Notes: generated from the letters alone by a model not told the origin. 64,000 bases of DNA from CBEUVQ01 sp965546615 (GCA_965546615.1 CBEUVQ010000003.1:1-64000); one strand, 5' to 3'. Shown: positions 35,175 through 43,563, counted from the first letter of the stretch. Numbers and translations are program-made.

Positions 35175-36258
35175 AGTGGTGCTGTCGGGCTATTATGGGT
35201 TTGACAACATTGGTGATGAAGCAATTTTATACAGCATCATTCGGGCGTTAAAAAATACTGATCCCGCTGTGCAAATTACAGTGCTGTCGCATAATCCCAA
35301 GCGCACTGAAGAATTATACCGTGTTAATGCGGTAAACCGCTGGCAGTTCGGTGCAGTGGTGGGCGCGCTGAAGCGGTGCGACCTTTTGATCAGCGGCGGC
35401 GGCAGCCTGCTGCAGGATGTTACCGGCGTAAAAAGCCTGGGTTATTATTTGGGGGTAATTACTTTAGCCAGAATGTTGGGCAGACCGGTATTCTTTTACG
35501 CTCAAGGAATCGGCCCGGTTAACAGCGGGCTGGGGCGGCAGCTGATGCGGGCGGTGGTTAACGGTGTGCAGGCTGTCACGGTGCGCGATGAGCAGTCAAA
35601 ACAGGATCTGCTGGCTATGGGGGTGAACAGACCGCCAATTACCGTTACTGCTGACCCGGTGCTGAGCTGGCAGGTATCACCGGCAGAGCGGGAGCAGGGC
35701 AAAGAGATATTAGCGGGTTTAGGCATTGAAAGCGGCAGGCCGGTGCTGGGAGTATCGGTGCGCCGCTGGAGCGGGGATACCGCTGCCTTTAAAACTGCGC
35801 TGGCCGCTGCCTGCGACTGTTATGCCGAGCAGGGTTGGCAGGTGGTGTTTTTGCCGCTCCACCATCCTGGCGATGTTACAGCCTGTAAGGAAATAGCGGG
35901 ATTGATGCACAACCCGGCGGTGGTAGTGGAAAATAGCTATCCGGTGCGGCAGTTTATGGGCATTATCGCCAACTGCGAAATGGTGGTAGGGATGCGCCTG
36001 CATGCCGTCATCATGGCGGCGGCGGCAGGAGTGCCGCCGGTGGGGATATCTTACGACCCCAAGATTGACCGCTTTTTGCAGCAGTTAGATCTCACCCCGG
36101 CCTGCCATGTTAATGATCGGCAGTGCGATATTCTGCCGCAGATGCAGAAGATAACGGCAGATTTAGCGGGCGAACGGCAGCGCCTTGCCGCCAAAGTAGA
36201 AATACTGCGCCAAAAGGCGGCATCCACCGCCAAATTGGCATTAGCACAGCTGCGGTAA
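35167..36258 (+). CDS. csaB: Polysaccharide pyruvyl transferase CsaB
   Basis: 363 residues. CsaB adds a pyruvyl ketal to the secondary cell-wall polymer, creating the ligand of SLH domains. Motifs: LSGYYGFDNIGDEAILYSII at the start, LLISGGGSLLQDVTG, FYAQGIGPV, VRDEQSKQDL, TADPVLSW, VVGMRLHAVIMAAAAGVP with the family His, and GISYDPKIDRFL. Start ATG with GAGGT 11 bases upstream, overlapping the DUF5693 stop. The surrounding SLH-type proteins (28112, 29555, 31407, 36645, 45390) are the expected clients. Confidence 0.95.
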   Translation: MGKVVLSGYYGFDNIGDEAILYSIIRALKNTDPAVQITVLSHNPKRTEELYRVNAVNRWQFGAVVGALKRCDLLISGGGSLLQDVTGVKSLGYYLGVITLARMLGRPVFFYAQGIGPVNSGLGRQLMRAVVNGVQAVTVRDEQSKQDLLAMGVNRPPITVTADPVLSWQVSPAEREQGKEILAGLGIESGRPVLGVSVRRWSGDTAAFKTALAAACDCYAEQGWQVVFLPLHHPGDVTACKEIAGLMHNPAVVVENSYPVRQFMGIIANCEMVVGMRLHAVIMAAAAGVPPVGISYDPKIDRFLQQLDLTPACHVNDRQCDILPQMQKITADLAGERQRLAAKVEILRQKAASTAKLALAQLR

Positions 36259-36280
36259 CGAAACGTAACATTGATGCAAT

Positions 36281-36617
36281 CGGTCGGGCATGGAAATCTG
36301 CCCCTACAAAAAACGTAAAACATTTACATCATACGATGTAGGGCACGGTCTTGACCGTGCCGTTAAACGAAACGTAACATTTGCGTTAACCCGGGCGGGC
36401 ATAAAAACCCGCCCCTACAACAAAAACGCAAAATATTTGCACCACAAATGTAGGGAACGGCGCCCTCGTCGTTCCGTTGAATAAAACGTAACATGGCGTT
36501 ATCGGGTGAAAACGCAAAACGTTTGCACCATAGGTGTAGGGAACGGCGCCCTCGCCGTTCCGTTAAATGAAACATAACATTGGTGTTAACCGGGTGAGCA
36601 TAAAAACCCGCCATTGA
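36281..36617. repeat. Palindromic repeat cluster 6
   Basis: Fills the csaB to paralog 3 gap. Reversed GGGC..GCCC unit (36281-36306); inverted pair of GGCACGGTC/GACCGTGCC (36338-36366) with CGGGCGGGC..CCCGCCCCTAC (to 36411); two AACGGCG-type units at 36450-36478 and 36536-36565; and a decayed reversed unit (36588-36617). The linking sequences AAACGAAACGTAACAT and AAAACGCAAAACGTTTGCA recur between units, so these are composite elements, not isolated hairpins. Confidence 0.85.
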
Positions 36618-36644
36618 CAAACATCAATCAAATAAAAAGGAACG

Positions 36645-38591
36645 GTGTCAAAAAACATGTTAACCAATCATTTGACAAAAAAAATAAATATTTTATTGCT
36701 TTGCTTGCTAACTTTAACCGGTGCTTTGTTTTTTGATGCTGCAGACGCAGAGGCAAAAATTAAGCGAAACTATGACTTAATTGTGGTTGGCAGCGATCCG
36801 GAAGGCATTGCGGCGGCAATTTCCGGCGCCCGCAATGATTTGGACGTTTTGCTGGTAGATACCCGCCCTCAGGTTGGCGGGTTAATGACCAGGGGCTGGC
36901 TGAACACCATTGATATGAACTACGCCTACAACCCCTACGGGCCGAAATATGACTTTTTAAACAAAGGCATCTTTGCGGAGTTTTACCGGCAGGTGGAAGG
37001 GGATTCTTTTGATGTGCTTACCGCACAGACGGTTTTTGACAATATGCTGGCGGCGGAAGATGACTTGGATTTGCTGTTAGATGTGCAGGCAGTCACCCCG
37101 CTGGTGAAAAAATCCGGCAGTAAAAAAGTTATTGAAGGGGTGGAAGTGCAGGAGCGCGGCGGCGACACCGATAAATATTACGCCGACAGAGTGATTGATG
37201 CCACCCAAGATGCCGATATCGCTGCCGCCGCCGGTGTGCCGTACAGTGTGGGCATGGCTGATGCCGGGTATCCCGACCGCAAGATGGCGGTGACCCAGGT
37301 GTTCAGATTAGAAGGTCTTTCCGATGAAGACTGGATGACCATTCGGGTTGCTTTGAACACCGATGACAGCAGGGATACCGGGGCAAACAGTGTCAGTGCC
37401 TGGGGCTTTGGCGGCATTATGGAGCGGTATCAGTCCACTAACTCACGCGTCGGTATTCGGGGGCTGAACATCGGCCGGCAGAACGACGGCAGTGTTTTAA
37501 TTAACGCACTGCATATCTATAACGTTGATCCCAGTGATTCAAACGCGGTAGAAGAGGCAAAACAGCTGGCGGAAAGAGAGCTGCCGCATGTTGTTGATTT
37601 TATCCGCCAAAATGTGCCCGGCTTTGCCAATGCGGTGCTGGGGGGAGTTGCCCCGGAACTTTATGTGCGGGAAACCCGGCATATTTACGCGGAATATCGC
37701 TTAACGATTGACGATGTGCTGGAAAACAGAGATTTTGATGATCGCATTGCTTTTGGCTCTTACCCGGTAGATGTGCAGGCCACCGGACCGGACAAAAAAG
37801 GTTACATTATCGGCAACCCAATCCAATATGCAGTACCTTTCCGCTCAATTGTGCCGAAAGAGGTTGACAATCTGCTGGTTGTGGGTCGTTCCGCCGGTTT
37901 TGATTCATTAGCTCACGGCAGTGCCCGGGTGATTCCCACCGGTATGGCTGCCGGTGAAGCTGCCGGGGCGGCAGCGGCATTGAGCATAGAGAAGGATATT
38001 ACGTTTAGAGAGATGGCCGGCAAAAGCGGCGTTATATCTGAGCTGCAGAAGATTTTAAACAAGCAGGGCATGGAATTAGAGCCTTTCAGCTTTAAAAACC
38101 CCCTTGCCGATCACTGGGCTTATGAAGATATGAAATTTGTGCGGCGGTACGGCATCGCCCGCGGTGGGTACACCAATGATTATAAGCTTGATGAAATTAT
38201 GCCGGTTACGGCGTTCATAGAAGCGATGAAAGATTTAGCGGTTGTTTACAACCTGCCGGCACCGGAAGTTGAAGAAGAGGATTTGCCGGATGAACCGAAA
38301 GCCGACGAGGAATACGCAGAAGAAGTGCTGCCTGAAGAATATGCCTCAGACGGAGCGGATCTCTTTGATATAGAGTATCTGTTTGGTGCAGAGGATGAAG
38401 CTGCGGAAGATGAGGAAGAAGAACCGCTGACCGCTGAGTATGCGGAGGAAGTTCTTACCCAGTACGACAAAAAGTTAGCGGAGAAGTATTGGGAAGACCG
38501 GGTGCTGGACAGCATAGAGGAAAATGACGGCTGTGTAACCTACGGCGCCGCCTATGCACTCATGAGACAGTTTGCTGAAACAGTAAAGTAG
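36645..38591 (+). CDS. Exported FAD-dependent oxidoreductase with acidic linker and SLH-like tail, paralog 3
   Basis: 648 residues from GTG 36645 (AAAAGG four bases upstream; ATG 36657 is possible). A signal peptide (INILLLCLLTLTGALFF, cleavage near ADA) suggests a secreted form. FAD core as in paralogs 1 and 2: LIVVGSDPEGIAAAISGAR, VGGLMTRGWLNTIDMNY, VIDATQDADIAAAAGVPYSV, RETRHIYAEYRLTIDDVLEN, VVGRSAGFDSLAHGSARVIP. The tail starts with an SLH-like module (ADHWAYEDMKFVRRYGIARGG), then a strongly acidic linker of about 90 residues absent from the other two, then a last SLH-like half (GCVTYGAAYALMRQF). The TAG stop is supplied by a palindromic repeat. Confidence 0.86.
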   Translation: MSKNMLTNHLTKKINILLLCLLTLTGALFFDAADAEAKIKRNYDLIVVGSDPEGIAAAISGARNDLDVLLVDTRPQVGGLMTRGWLNTIDMNYAYNPYGPKYDFLNKGIFAEFYRQVEGDSFDVLTAQTVFDNMLAAEDDLDLLLDVQAVTPLVKKSGSKKVIEGVEVQERGGDTDKYYADRVIDATQDADIAAAAGVPYSVGMADAGYPDRKMAVTQVFRLEGLSDEDWMTIRVALNTDDSRDTGANSVSAWGFGGIMERYQSTNSRVGIRGLNIGRQNDGSVLINALHIYNVDPSDSNAVEEAKQLAERELPHVVDFIRQNVPGFANAVLGGVAPELYVRETRHIYAEYRLTIDDVLENRDFDDRIAFGSYPVDVQATGPDKKGYIIGNPIQYAVPFRSIVPKEVDNLLVVGRSAGFDSLAHGSARVIPTGMAAGEAAGAAAALSIEKDITFREMAGKSGVISELQKILNKQGMELEPFSFKNPLADHWAYEDMKFVRRYGIARGGYTNDYKLDEIMPVTAFIEAMKDLAVVYNLPAPEVEEEDLPDEPKADEEYAEEVLPEEYASDGADLFDIEYLFGAEDEAAEDEEEEPLTAEYAEEVLTQYDKKLAEKYWEDRVLDSIEENDGCVTYGAAYALMRQFAETVK

Positions 38592-38857
38592 GGAACGGCG
38601 CCCTCGCAAAACGAAACGGTAACATTGGCATTAACCCGCGCGGGCATGAAACCCGCCCCTACAATAAAAACGCAAGACATTTGCATCACATATGTAGGGC
38701 ACGGTCTTGACCGTGCCGTTAAACGAAGCGTAACATTGGCATTAACCCGGGTGGGCATGGAAACCCGCCCCTACAATAAAAAACGCAAAACGTATGCACC
38801 ACAGATGTAGGGAACGGCGCCCTCGCCGTTCCGCGCGCAGTGAATCCGCCCCACAAT
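38588..38857. repeat. Palindromic repeat cluster 7, overlapping the paralog 3 stop
   Basis: GTAGGGAACGGCGCCCTCGC (38588-38607) starts on the last base of a sense codon, so its TAG ends the gene; its 3' half is missing. Then reversed CGGGCATG..CCCGCCCCTAC (38638-38662), GGCACGGTC/GACCGTGCC (38694-38720) paired with a reversed GGGTGGGC..CGCCCCTAC (to 38774), AACGGCG..CGCCGTT (38807-38833) and a decayed end. Confidence 0.85.
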
Positions 38858-38881
38858 AAACGCAAATAGGAGAAAAATAAA

Positions 38882-40321
38882 ATGCTTAAACTAAAAAACA
38901 TTGTCATCAGCTTAATGTTATTGTGTACCTTAATTACCTACCCGGTACAGGCCGGGGCGGAGGTTGATGCCAACCCGGCACCGGGTGTAAAATACTACAC
39001 ATTTGAACGCCAAAATGCCGACGGCGAACCGCTGAAAGGTTTTGTATTAGAGGTTGACCCCAACCAACCGCTGTTGGAAATTCGTCCGGTGTTAAGCAAA
39101 GACAAACTCACCGGTTTTGAAACTTTAAGCAGCTTTGCAGAGAGAACGGGTGCGGTTGCAGCAATTAACGGCGGCTTTTTTTCCGGTGACGGCTACCCCA
39201 TCGGACATTTGGCCATTGACGGCGAAACTCATGTGCTGTTTGATGAAGATATCTACCGCACTTCGCTGGCTTTTTTAAATAACGGCAAAGCGGTAATAGG
39301 TGATATTGAGCCGGTTTTGGCGGTGCACTTGCCCGGCGTTGAGCAGCGCCTGCTGATTGACTGTCTCAACCGCTGGCCGGTTGGCAGCGGTATTGGTTTG
39401 TATAAGAAAGAATGGGGAGAATCAACACCGAGCAGTACCGGATTGGTTACAGAAATAGCGGTGAATAAAGACAACATTGTTGAGCACGTCATTCAAGGGG
39501 TGGGCGGTACGCCGATTCCCGAGGGCGGCTATGTGGTATCTTTCTGGGGAGAAAAAGCTCAGCTGGCCGGCCATGTAAAGCGCGGGGATAAAGTTTGGGT
39601 AGGTCAATATTTCGGTGAAAAATTAGGCGCGCTGAAACACCTTATAAGCGGCGGCCCACTGCTGGTGGAAAACGGTAAGCCGGTGGACAACGTTGAGAAA
39701 GAAGGATTCAGCGGTAATATATTAAAGACCGCCCCGCGAACCGCTGTTGGAATTAAAAGTGACGGCAGCATTATTTTGGTAGTGATTGACGGCCGCCAAG
39801 CGGATTACAGTGTCGGTGTGAAATTTGACGAGCTGTCAGAAATTATGGTTGAATTAGGTGCGGTAACGGCAGTAAACTTGGACGGCGGCGGTTCCAGCGA
39901 GATGATTGTGCAGGGGGAGATTGTCAACAAGCCTTCCGACGGTAAAGAGCGGGGCTTGAGCAACGCGCTGTTGGTGCTGTATCAAATTCCGGTATATGTC
40001 AACAACGAGCGGCTGTGGTTTGATGTGCCGCCGGTTTTAGACAACGGGCGCACACTGGTGCCGCTTAGGAAGATTTTTGAAACATTCGGTGCGGAAGTGG
40101 AATACAGCGAAGGGGTTATTACCGCTAAAAAAGATGAGATCGACATTGTGCTGACTGTCGGTGAAAATCAGGCAGTCATCAACGGTGCAGATATCACGTT
40201 GGATGTGCCTGCCAAAGTGGTGGAAGGTCGCACTATGGTGCCGTTGAGGTTTATCGGTGAAGCACTGGGCGCACAGGTTAAGTGGCAGCCTACCGCCAAA
40301 AGCGTGTATATCGAGTGGTAG
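38882..40321 (+). CDS. Secreted phosphodiester glycosidase (NAGPA-like) with stalk domain
   Basis: 479 residues; ATG with TAGGAG nine bases upstream. Signal peptide to about QAGA. The NAGPA/phosphodiester glycosidase domain (about 35-375) shows AINGGFFSGDGYPIGHLAIDG, LISGGPLLVENGK, APRTAVGI and the hallmark VNLDGGGSSEM. Such enzymes cleave sugar-phosphodiester bonds (uncovering enzyme in animals, YngK/YjbB-type wall enzymes in bacteria are less defined). Two copper-amine-oxidase-N motifs close the protein (DNGRTLVPLRKIFETFGAEV, VEGRTMVPLRFIGEALGAQV). Possible job: trimming phosphodiester-linked wall polymer outside the cell. It is the last gene of the csaB region; the stop TAG again begins a decayed repeat. 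Confidence 0.88.
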   Translation: MLKLKNIVISLMLLCTLITYPVQAGAEVDANPAPGVKYYTFERQNADGEPLKGFVLEVDPNQPLLEIRPVLSKDKLTGFETLSSFAERTGAVAAINGGFFSGDGYPIGHLAIDGETHVLFDEDIYRTSLAFLNNGKAVIGDIEPVLAVHLPGVEQRLLIDCLNRWPVGSGIGLYKKEWGESTPSSTGLVTEIAVNKDNIVEHVIQGVGGTPIPEGGYVVSFWGEKAQLAGHVKRGDKVWVGQYFGEKLGALKHLISGGPLLVENGKPVDNVEKEGFSGNILKTAPRTAVGIKSDGSIILVVIDGRQADYSVGVKFDELSEIMVELGAVTAVNLDGGGSSEMIVQGEIVNKPSDGKERGLSNALLVLYQIPVYVNNERLWFDVPPVLDNGRTLVPLRKIFETFGAEVEYSEGVITAKKDEIDIVLTVGENQAVINGADITLDVPAKVVEGRTMVPLRFIGEALGAQVKWQPTAKSVYIEW

Positions 40322-40530
40322 GTAACGCCCCCGCTTTTACACAAAACAAAACATAACATTGGCGTTAACCGGGCGGTCATGGAAACCCGCCCCTACAAAA
40401 AGCACAAAACCTTTACACCACAGATGTAGGGCACGGTCTTGACCGTGCCGTTAAACAGAACGTAACATTGGTGCAATAAGGCAGGCATGTTTGTATCACA
40501 GATGTAGGTAACATCCTCGTCGTTCTGTTT
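40319..40530. repeat. Palindromic repeat cluster 8
   Basis: Decayed GTAGGTAACGCC..CCGC at the preceding stop, reversed GGGCGGTCATGG..CCCGCCCCTAC (40370-40396), GGCACGGTC/GACCGTGCC (40426-40452) and a decayed GTAGGTAACATCCTCGTCGTTCTGTT unit (40504-40530). From 40531 to the fabZ start the sequence is AT-rich with a TATAAT at 40550 but no clear -35. Confidence 0.8.
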
Positions 40531-40621
40531 TTAAAATTAACCATTTGTTTATAATACTAACAGGATTTTTCAAATTTGCGTCTAATTTTATACATTAATC
40601 CCAAATCGGAGGTTTGTTGTT

Positions 40622-41050
40622 TTGTTGGATATCAATGAAATTCAAAAAATTTTGCCGCACCGCTACCCGTTTTTACTGGTTGACCGGATTTTAGAGGTTG
40701 AGCAGGGCAAACGAGCGGTGGGTATTAAAAACGTTTCGGTAAATGAACCGTTTTTTCAAGGTCATTTCCCCGGTTATCCGGTAATGCCGGGCGTGCTGAT
40801 TATTGAAGCGATGGCCCAGGTAGGGGCGGTAGCTCTGCTGAGTATGCCGGAATATGCCGGCAAGCTGGCGCTGTTTGCCGGCATCGACAAAGCACGCTTT
40901 CGCCGTCAAGTAGTGCCCGGTGATCAAATTGTGTTTGAGGTAGAAGTAACCAAGCTGCGTGGTAAGGTCGGCAAAAGCAGCGCGGTGGCCAAGGTGGACG
41001 GGCAGGTTGCCGCCGAAGCGGAGTTAATGTTTGCTATCGGTGATAAGTAG
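40622..41050 (+). CDS. fabZ: 3-hydroxyacyl-ACP dehydratase FabZ
   Basis: 142 residues. Dehydrates (3R)-hydroxyacyl-ACP in fatty-acid synthesis. Hot-dog fold motifs: LPHRYPFLLVDRIL, NEPFFQGHFPGYPVMPGVLIIEAMAQ with catalytic His and Glu. TTG start at 40622 with CGGAGG nine bases upstream; a second TTG follows immediately. FabZ genes often sit with envelope-biosynthesis genes, as here before the tagO-like gene, though 210 bases and a separate promoter lie between. Confidence 0.95.
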   Translation: MLDINEIQKILPHRYPFLLVDRILEVEQGKRAVGIKNVSVNEPFFQGHFPGYPVMPGVLIIEAMAQVGAVALLSMPEYAGKLALFAGIDKARFRRQVVPGDQIVFEVEVTKLRGKVGKSSAVAKVDGQVAAEAELMFAIGDK

Positions 41051-41180
41051 GACAATCTGCCAGCGCGTAAATTTATTGGTATTGGCGCAATAATTACCGT
41101 TAACTGCAGAGTTTTTAAGTATGACAGTATTTAAAGGCTTGTTTTATCCTAACTAATCAATAAATGTAAAAAATTTATCT

Positions 41181-41209
41181 TTGTCATCACCGCCTTTATC
41201 AAGTACAAT
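41181..41209 (+). promoter_or_regulatory. Sigma-A-type promoter of the tagO/wecA-like gene
   Basis: TTGTCA, 17-base spacer, TACAAT, about 50 bases before the GTG start. Confidence 0.75.
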
Positions 41210-41260
41210 TGATTTAGTTGTGTGAAGATTGCAATTCGGATATGTTATGGAGGGATAAAG

Positions 41261-42337
41261 GTGCTGGCTAAAGCAATTGCAGGAATGGCGCTGGCGATGG
41301 TGGTATCACTGCTGATTACCCCATGGGTGAAGCGTTTGGCGATAAAAATTGGTGCCGTTGATACTCCCGACGAACGAAAAGTACACCGGAGTTTGATGCC
41401 GCGGATGGGCGGCTTGGCTGTATATGTTGCTTTTGCTGCCGGTGCGCTGGCAGTAGTGCCTTTCAGCCTTCCGTTGGCCGGGCTGTTGTTTGGCGGCCTG
41501 CTTATTGTGTTATTAGGGATTGTCGATGATGTTGTTACTTTATCGGCAAAGGTAAAACTGGTTGGACAAATTGCGGCTGCTGCGGCGGTTGTTCCGTTTG
41601 GCATTCAGGTTGATTTTGTAACTAACCCGTTAACCGGCGGGATTATGGCTTTAGGTGTTTTGGCAGTACCGATTACTGTCTTTTGGATTGTTTCGGTGAC
41701 TAATGCGGTAAATTTAATTGACGGTTTGGACGGCTTAGCAGGCGGCACTTCGATGATTGCTGCGCTGACCATTGCTGCGGTTGCCTGGAAGCAGGGGTTG
41801 ATTTACGGCGGCTCAGAGCAGCATTTTCAAGTGGCGATGCTTGCTTTCGTTTTTTCCGGAGCGGTGTTGGGTTTTTTGCGCTACAACTTCTTCCCCGCCA
41901 AAATATTTTTGGGTGACACCGGTTCGATGTTTTTAGGCTATGCATTGGCGGTGTTTGCGGTAATGGGCTTAACCAAGAGCGCTGCAGCCATTTCGGTGTT
42001 TATTCCCATTGTCATTTTAGGTATACCGCTGTTGGATACCTTCTTTGCTATTGTACGTCGGCATAATAAGCACATGCCTATCTTTAAGCCGGATAAAGAA
42101 CACCTGCATCATCGGCTGATGGCTGTCGGATTGTCTCACCGCCAGACGGTGCTGGTAATTTACGCCATTAGTGCGCTTTTAGGCGGCAGTGCGTATTTGC
42201 TGAATGTAATTACTACCGACCGGGCAGTCATGCTGCTGGCGGCATTGTCGATAGTGATTATTTACGGTGCCAATAAAATAGGGGTGACCGGCAGTGTGCC
42301 GGCAGAACAGCCACAGCGTACTACAAACTACAACTAA
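41261..42337 (+). CDS. tagO: Undecaprenyl-phosphate GlcNAc-1-phosphate transferase (TagO/WecA-like)
   Basis: 358 residues from GTG 41261, with GGAGGG six bases upstream; the longer frame from 41222 starts before this ribosome binding site. Eleven or so membrane segments. MraY/WecA motifs: DTPDERKVHRSLMPRMGG, LGIVDDV, VNLIDGLDGLAGG, KIFLGDTGSMFLGY and the WecA-type EHLHHRLMAVGLSHRQ. It makes GlcNAc-PP-undecaprenol, the first lipid intermediate of wall teichoic-type and secondary cell-wall polymers. With TagA (25544) and LCP (26607) it gives the core polymer pathway, split over two places in this window. Confidence 0.92.
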   Translation: MLAKAIAGMALAMVVSLLITPWVKRLAIKIGAVDTPDERKVHRSLMPRMGGLAVYVAFAAGALAVVPFSLPLAGLLFGGLLIVLLGIVDDVVTLSAKVKLVGQIAAAAAVVPFGIQVDFVTNPLTGGIMALGVLAVPITVFWIVSVTNAVNLIDGLDGLAGGTSMIAALTIAAVAWKQGLIYGGSEQHFQVAMLAFVFSGAVLGFLRYNFFPAKIFLGDTGSMFLGYALAVFAVMGLTKSAAAISVFIPIVILGIPLLDTFFAIVRRHNKHMPIFKPDKEHLHHRLMAVGLSHRQTVLVIYAISALLGGSAYLLNVITTDRAVMLLAALSIVIIYGANKIGVTGSVPAEQPQRTTNYN

Positions 42338-42352
42338 TGATTAAAGCACTAC

Positions 42353-42384
42353 AAGACGCGGTTTAAAAGTAACCGCGTCTTTGT
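42353..42384 (+). terminator. Terminator hairpin after tagO
   Basis: AAGACGCGGTT (42353-42363)/AACCGCGTCTT (42371-42381); the T-run after it is short, so read-through to galU is likely. Confidence 0.7.
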
Positions 42385-42401
42385 TATACGGAGGATTGCA
42401 G

Positions 42402-43277
42402 ATGCGAGTGCGGAAAAGAATTCGAAAAGCAATTATTCCGGCAGCAGGTTTAGGGGTGAGATTTTTACCGGCGACGAAAGCCCAACCGAAAGAGATGCTG
42501 CCGATTGTGGATAAGCCTACCATCCAGTACATTGTTGAAGAAGCGGTTGCTTCCGGTATTGAAGATATTTTGATTATTACCGGACGCAGTAAGCGGGCAA
42601 TTGAAGATCATTTTGATAAATCATTGGAACTGGAAATGCAGCTGGCGAATAAAGGCAAAGATGATCTTTTGAAGCTGGTGCGCGACATCGGCACAATGGT
42701 GGATATTCACTATGTGCGTCAAAAAGAGCCGTTGGGGTTGGGGCATGCAGTTTACTGTGCCCGCAAGTTTATCGGTGATGAACCTTTTGCGGTGCTGCTC
42801 GGCGATGATGTGGTGAAAAGCAAGAAACCCTGCTTAAAGCAGTTAATTGACATTTATGATGATTACCGCTGCAGCGTTTTGGCGGTAATGGAAGTACCGC
42901 AGCAGGATACCAATAAGTACGGCATTATCAACGCTGTAAGTATTGCAGATAACGTGTATCGAATTCATGATTTAGTGGAAAAACCCGGTATTGAAGAGGC
43001 GCCGTCCAACTTGGCGGTAATGGGTCGGTACATTATCAGCCCGCGTATTTTTGAACTGTTAGAAGTAACCAAGCCCGGTGCCGGCGGAGAAATTCAGTTA
43101 ACCGATGCGTTAAAGGTTTTGGCTCAAAGAGAAGCAATTTACGGCTTGGCCTTTGAAGGCAGGCGCTATGATGTGGGTGATAAGCTGGGTTATTTAAAGG
43201 CGACGGTAGAATTTGCGCTGGAACGTGAAGATCTGTCAGCAGCCTTCCGCAGCTATTTGAAGGGATTGAAGATATAG
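42402..43277 (+). CDS. galU: UTP-glucose-1-phosphate uridylyltransferase (copy 2)
   Basis: 291 residues from ATG 42402, GGAGG eight bases upstream; the ATG-like start at 42381 is inside the terminator. Motifs as in copy 1: IPAAGLGVRFLPATKAQPKEM, VDKPTIQYIVEEAVASG, GLGHAVYCAR, VLLGDDV, GRRYDVGDKLGYL. The nucleotide loop has GLGVRF where copy 1 has the usual GLGTRF. The two copies differ throughout, so the duplication is old or one was acquired. It is grouped with a phosphohexomutase downstream that could make its substrate. Confidence 0.93.
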   Translation: MRVRKRIRKAIIPAAGLGVRFLPATKAQPKEMLPIVDKPTIQYIVEEAVASGIEDILIITGRSKRAIEDHFDKSLELEMQLANKGKDDLLKLVRDIGTMVDIHYVRQKEPLGLGHAVYCARKFIGDEPFAVLLGDDVVKSKKPCLKQLIDIYDDYRCSVLAVMEVPQQDTNKYGIINAVSIADNVYRIHDLVEKPGIEEAPSNLAVMGRYIISPRIFELLEVTKPGAGGEIQLTDALKVLAQREAIYGLAFEGRRYDVGDKLGYLKATVEFALEREDLSAAFRSYLKGLKI

Positions 43278-43343
43278 GGGCTGCTGCTTATATAAAAATT
43301 TGGTGGTGAGCTGATTGAGTCTGCCGCGGCGGAAAAATCTACG

Positions 43344-43463
43344 TTTATGCCAAACCACATTCATTTCATAGTTATACTTAAGCAAACGGGCGGGCATGGA
43401 AACCCGCCCCTACATAAAATTGTAGGCCAATTTAAATCTTATACCGATAGAATTTACAATTCT
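43344..43463 (+). pseudogene. RAYT transposase remnant carrying a palindromic repeat
   Basis: About 40 codons related to RAYT: MPNHIHFIVIL (43347 on, including the HUH motif), then TGGHGNPPLHK encoded by a palindromic repeat unit (GGGCGGGC at 43388-43395, ATGGAAA, CCCGCCC, CTAC to 43413), then IVGQFKSYTDRIYN. The N-terminal strand and the catalytic Tyr region are missing. The repeat sits at the same protein position as the one in the intact RAYT (2709-2733) but has a different stem. Confidence 0.8.
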
Positions 43464-43467
43464 TCAG

Positions 43468-43563
43468 TTATTTTTTCTTTTTGTTTTCTTTCAACCACTT
43501 CAAATAATCTTCATACATTTTGCGGCGCTTATCAATTTTAACCGCTTTTTGTGCTTTGCTCAC
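43468..43563 (-). CDS. Small basic protein, 31 residues
   Basis: GTG start at 43563, TAA at 43468-43470, preceded on the - strand by AAAGGAGGC (43572-43580) with an eight-base spacer, an ideal ribosome binding site. The product begins MSKAQKAVKIDKRRK and ends KENKKKK: about half Lys/Arg, with one helical middle (YEDYLKWL). No family is recognised. It lies between the RAYT remnant and the phosphohexomutase, is on the strand opposite to its neighbours, and would be missed by length cut-offs. The strength of the ribosome binding site is the main support. Confidence 0.55.
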   Translation of the reverse strand: MSKAQKAVKIDKRRKMYEDYLKWLKENKKKK

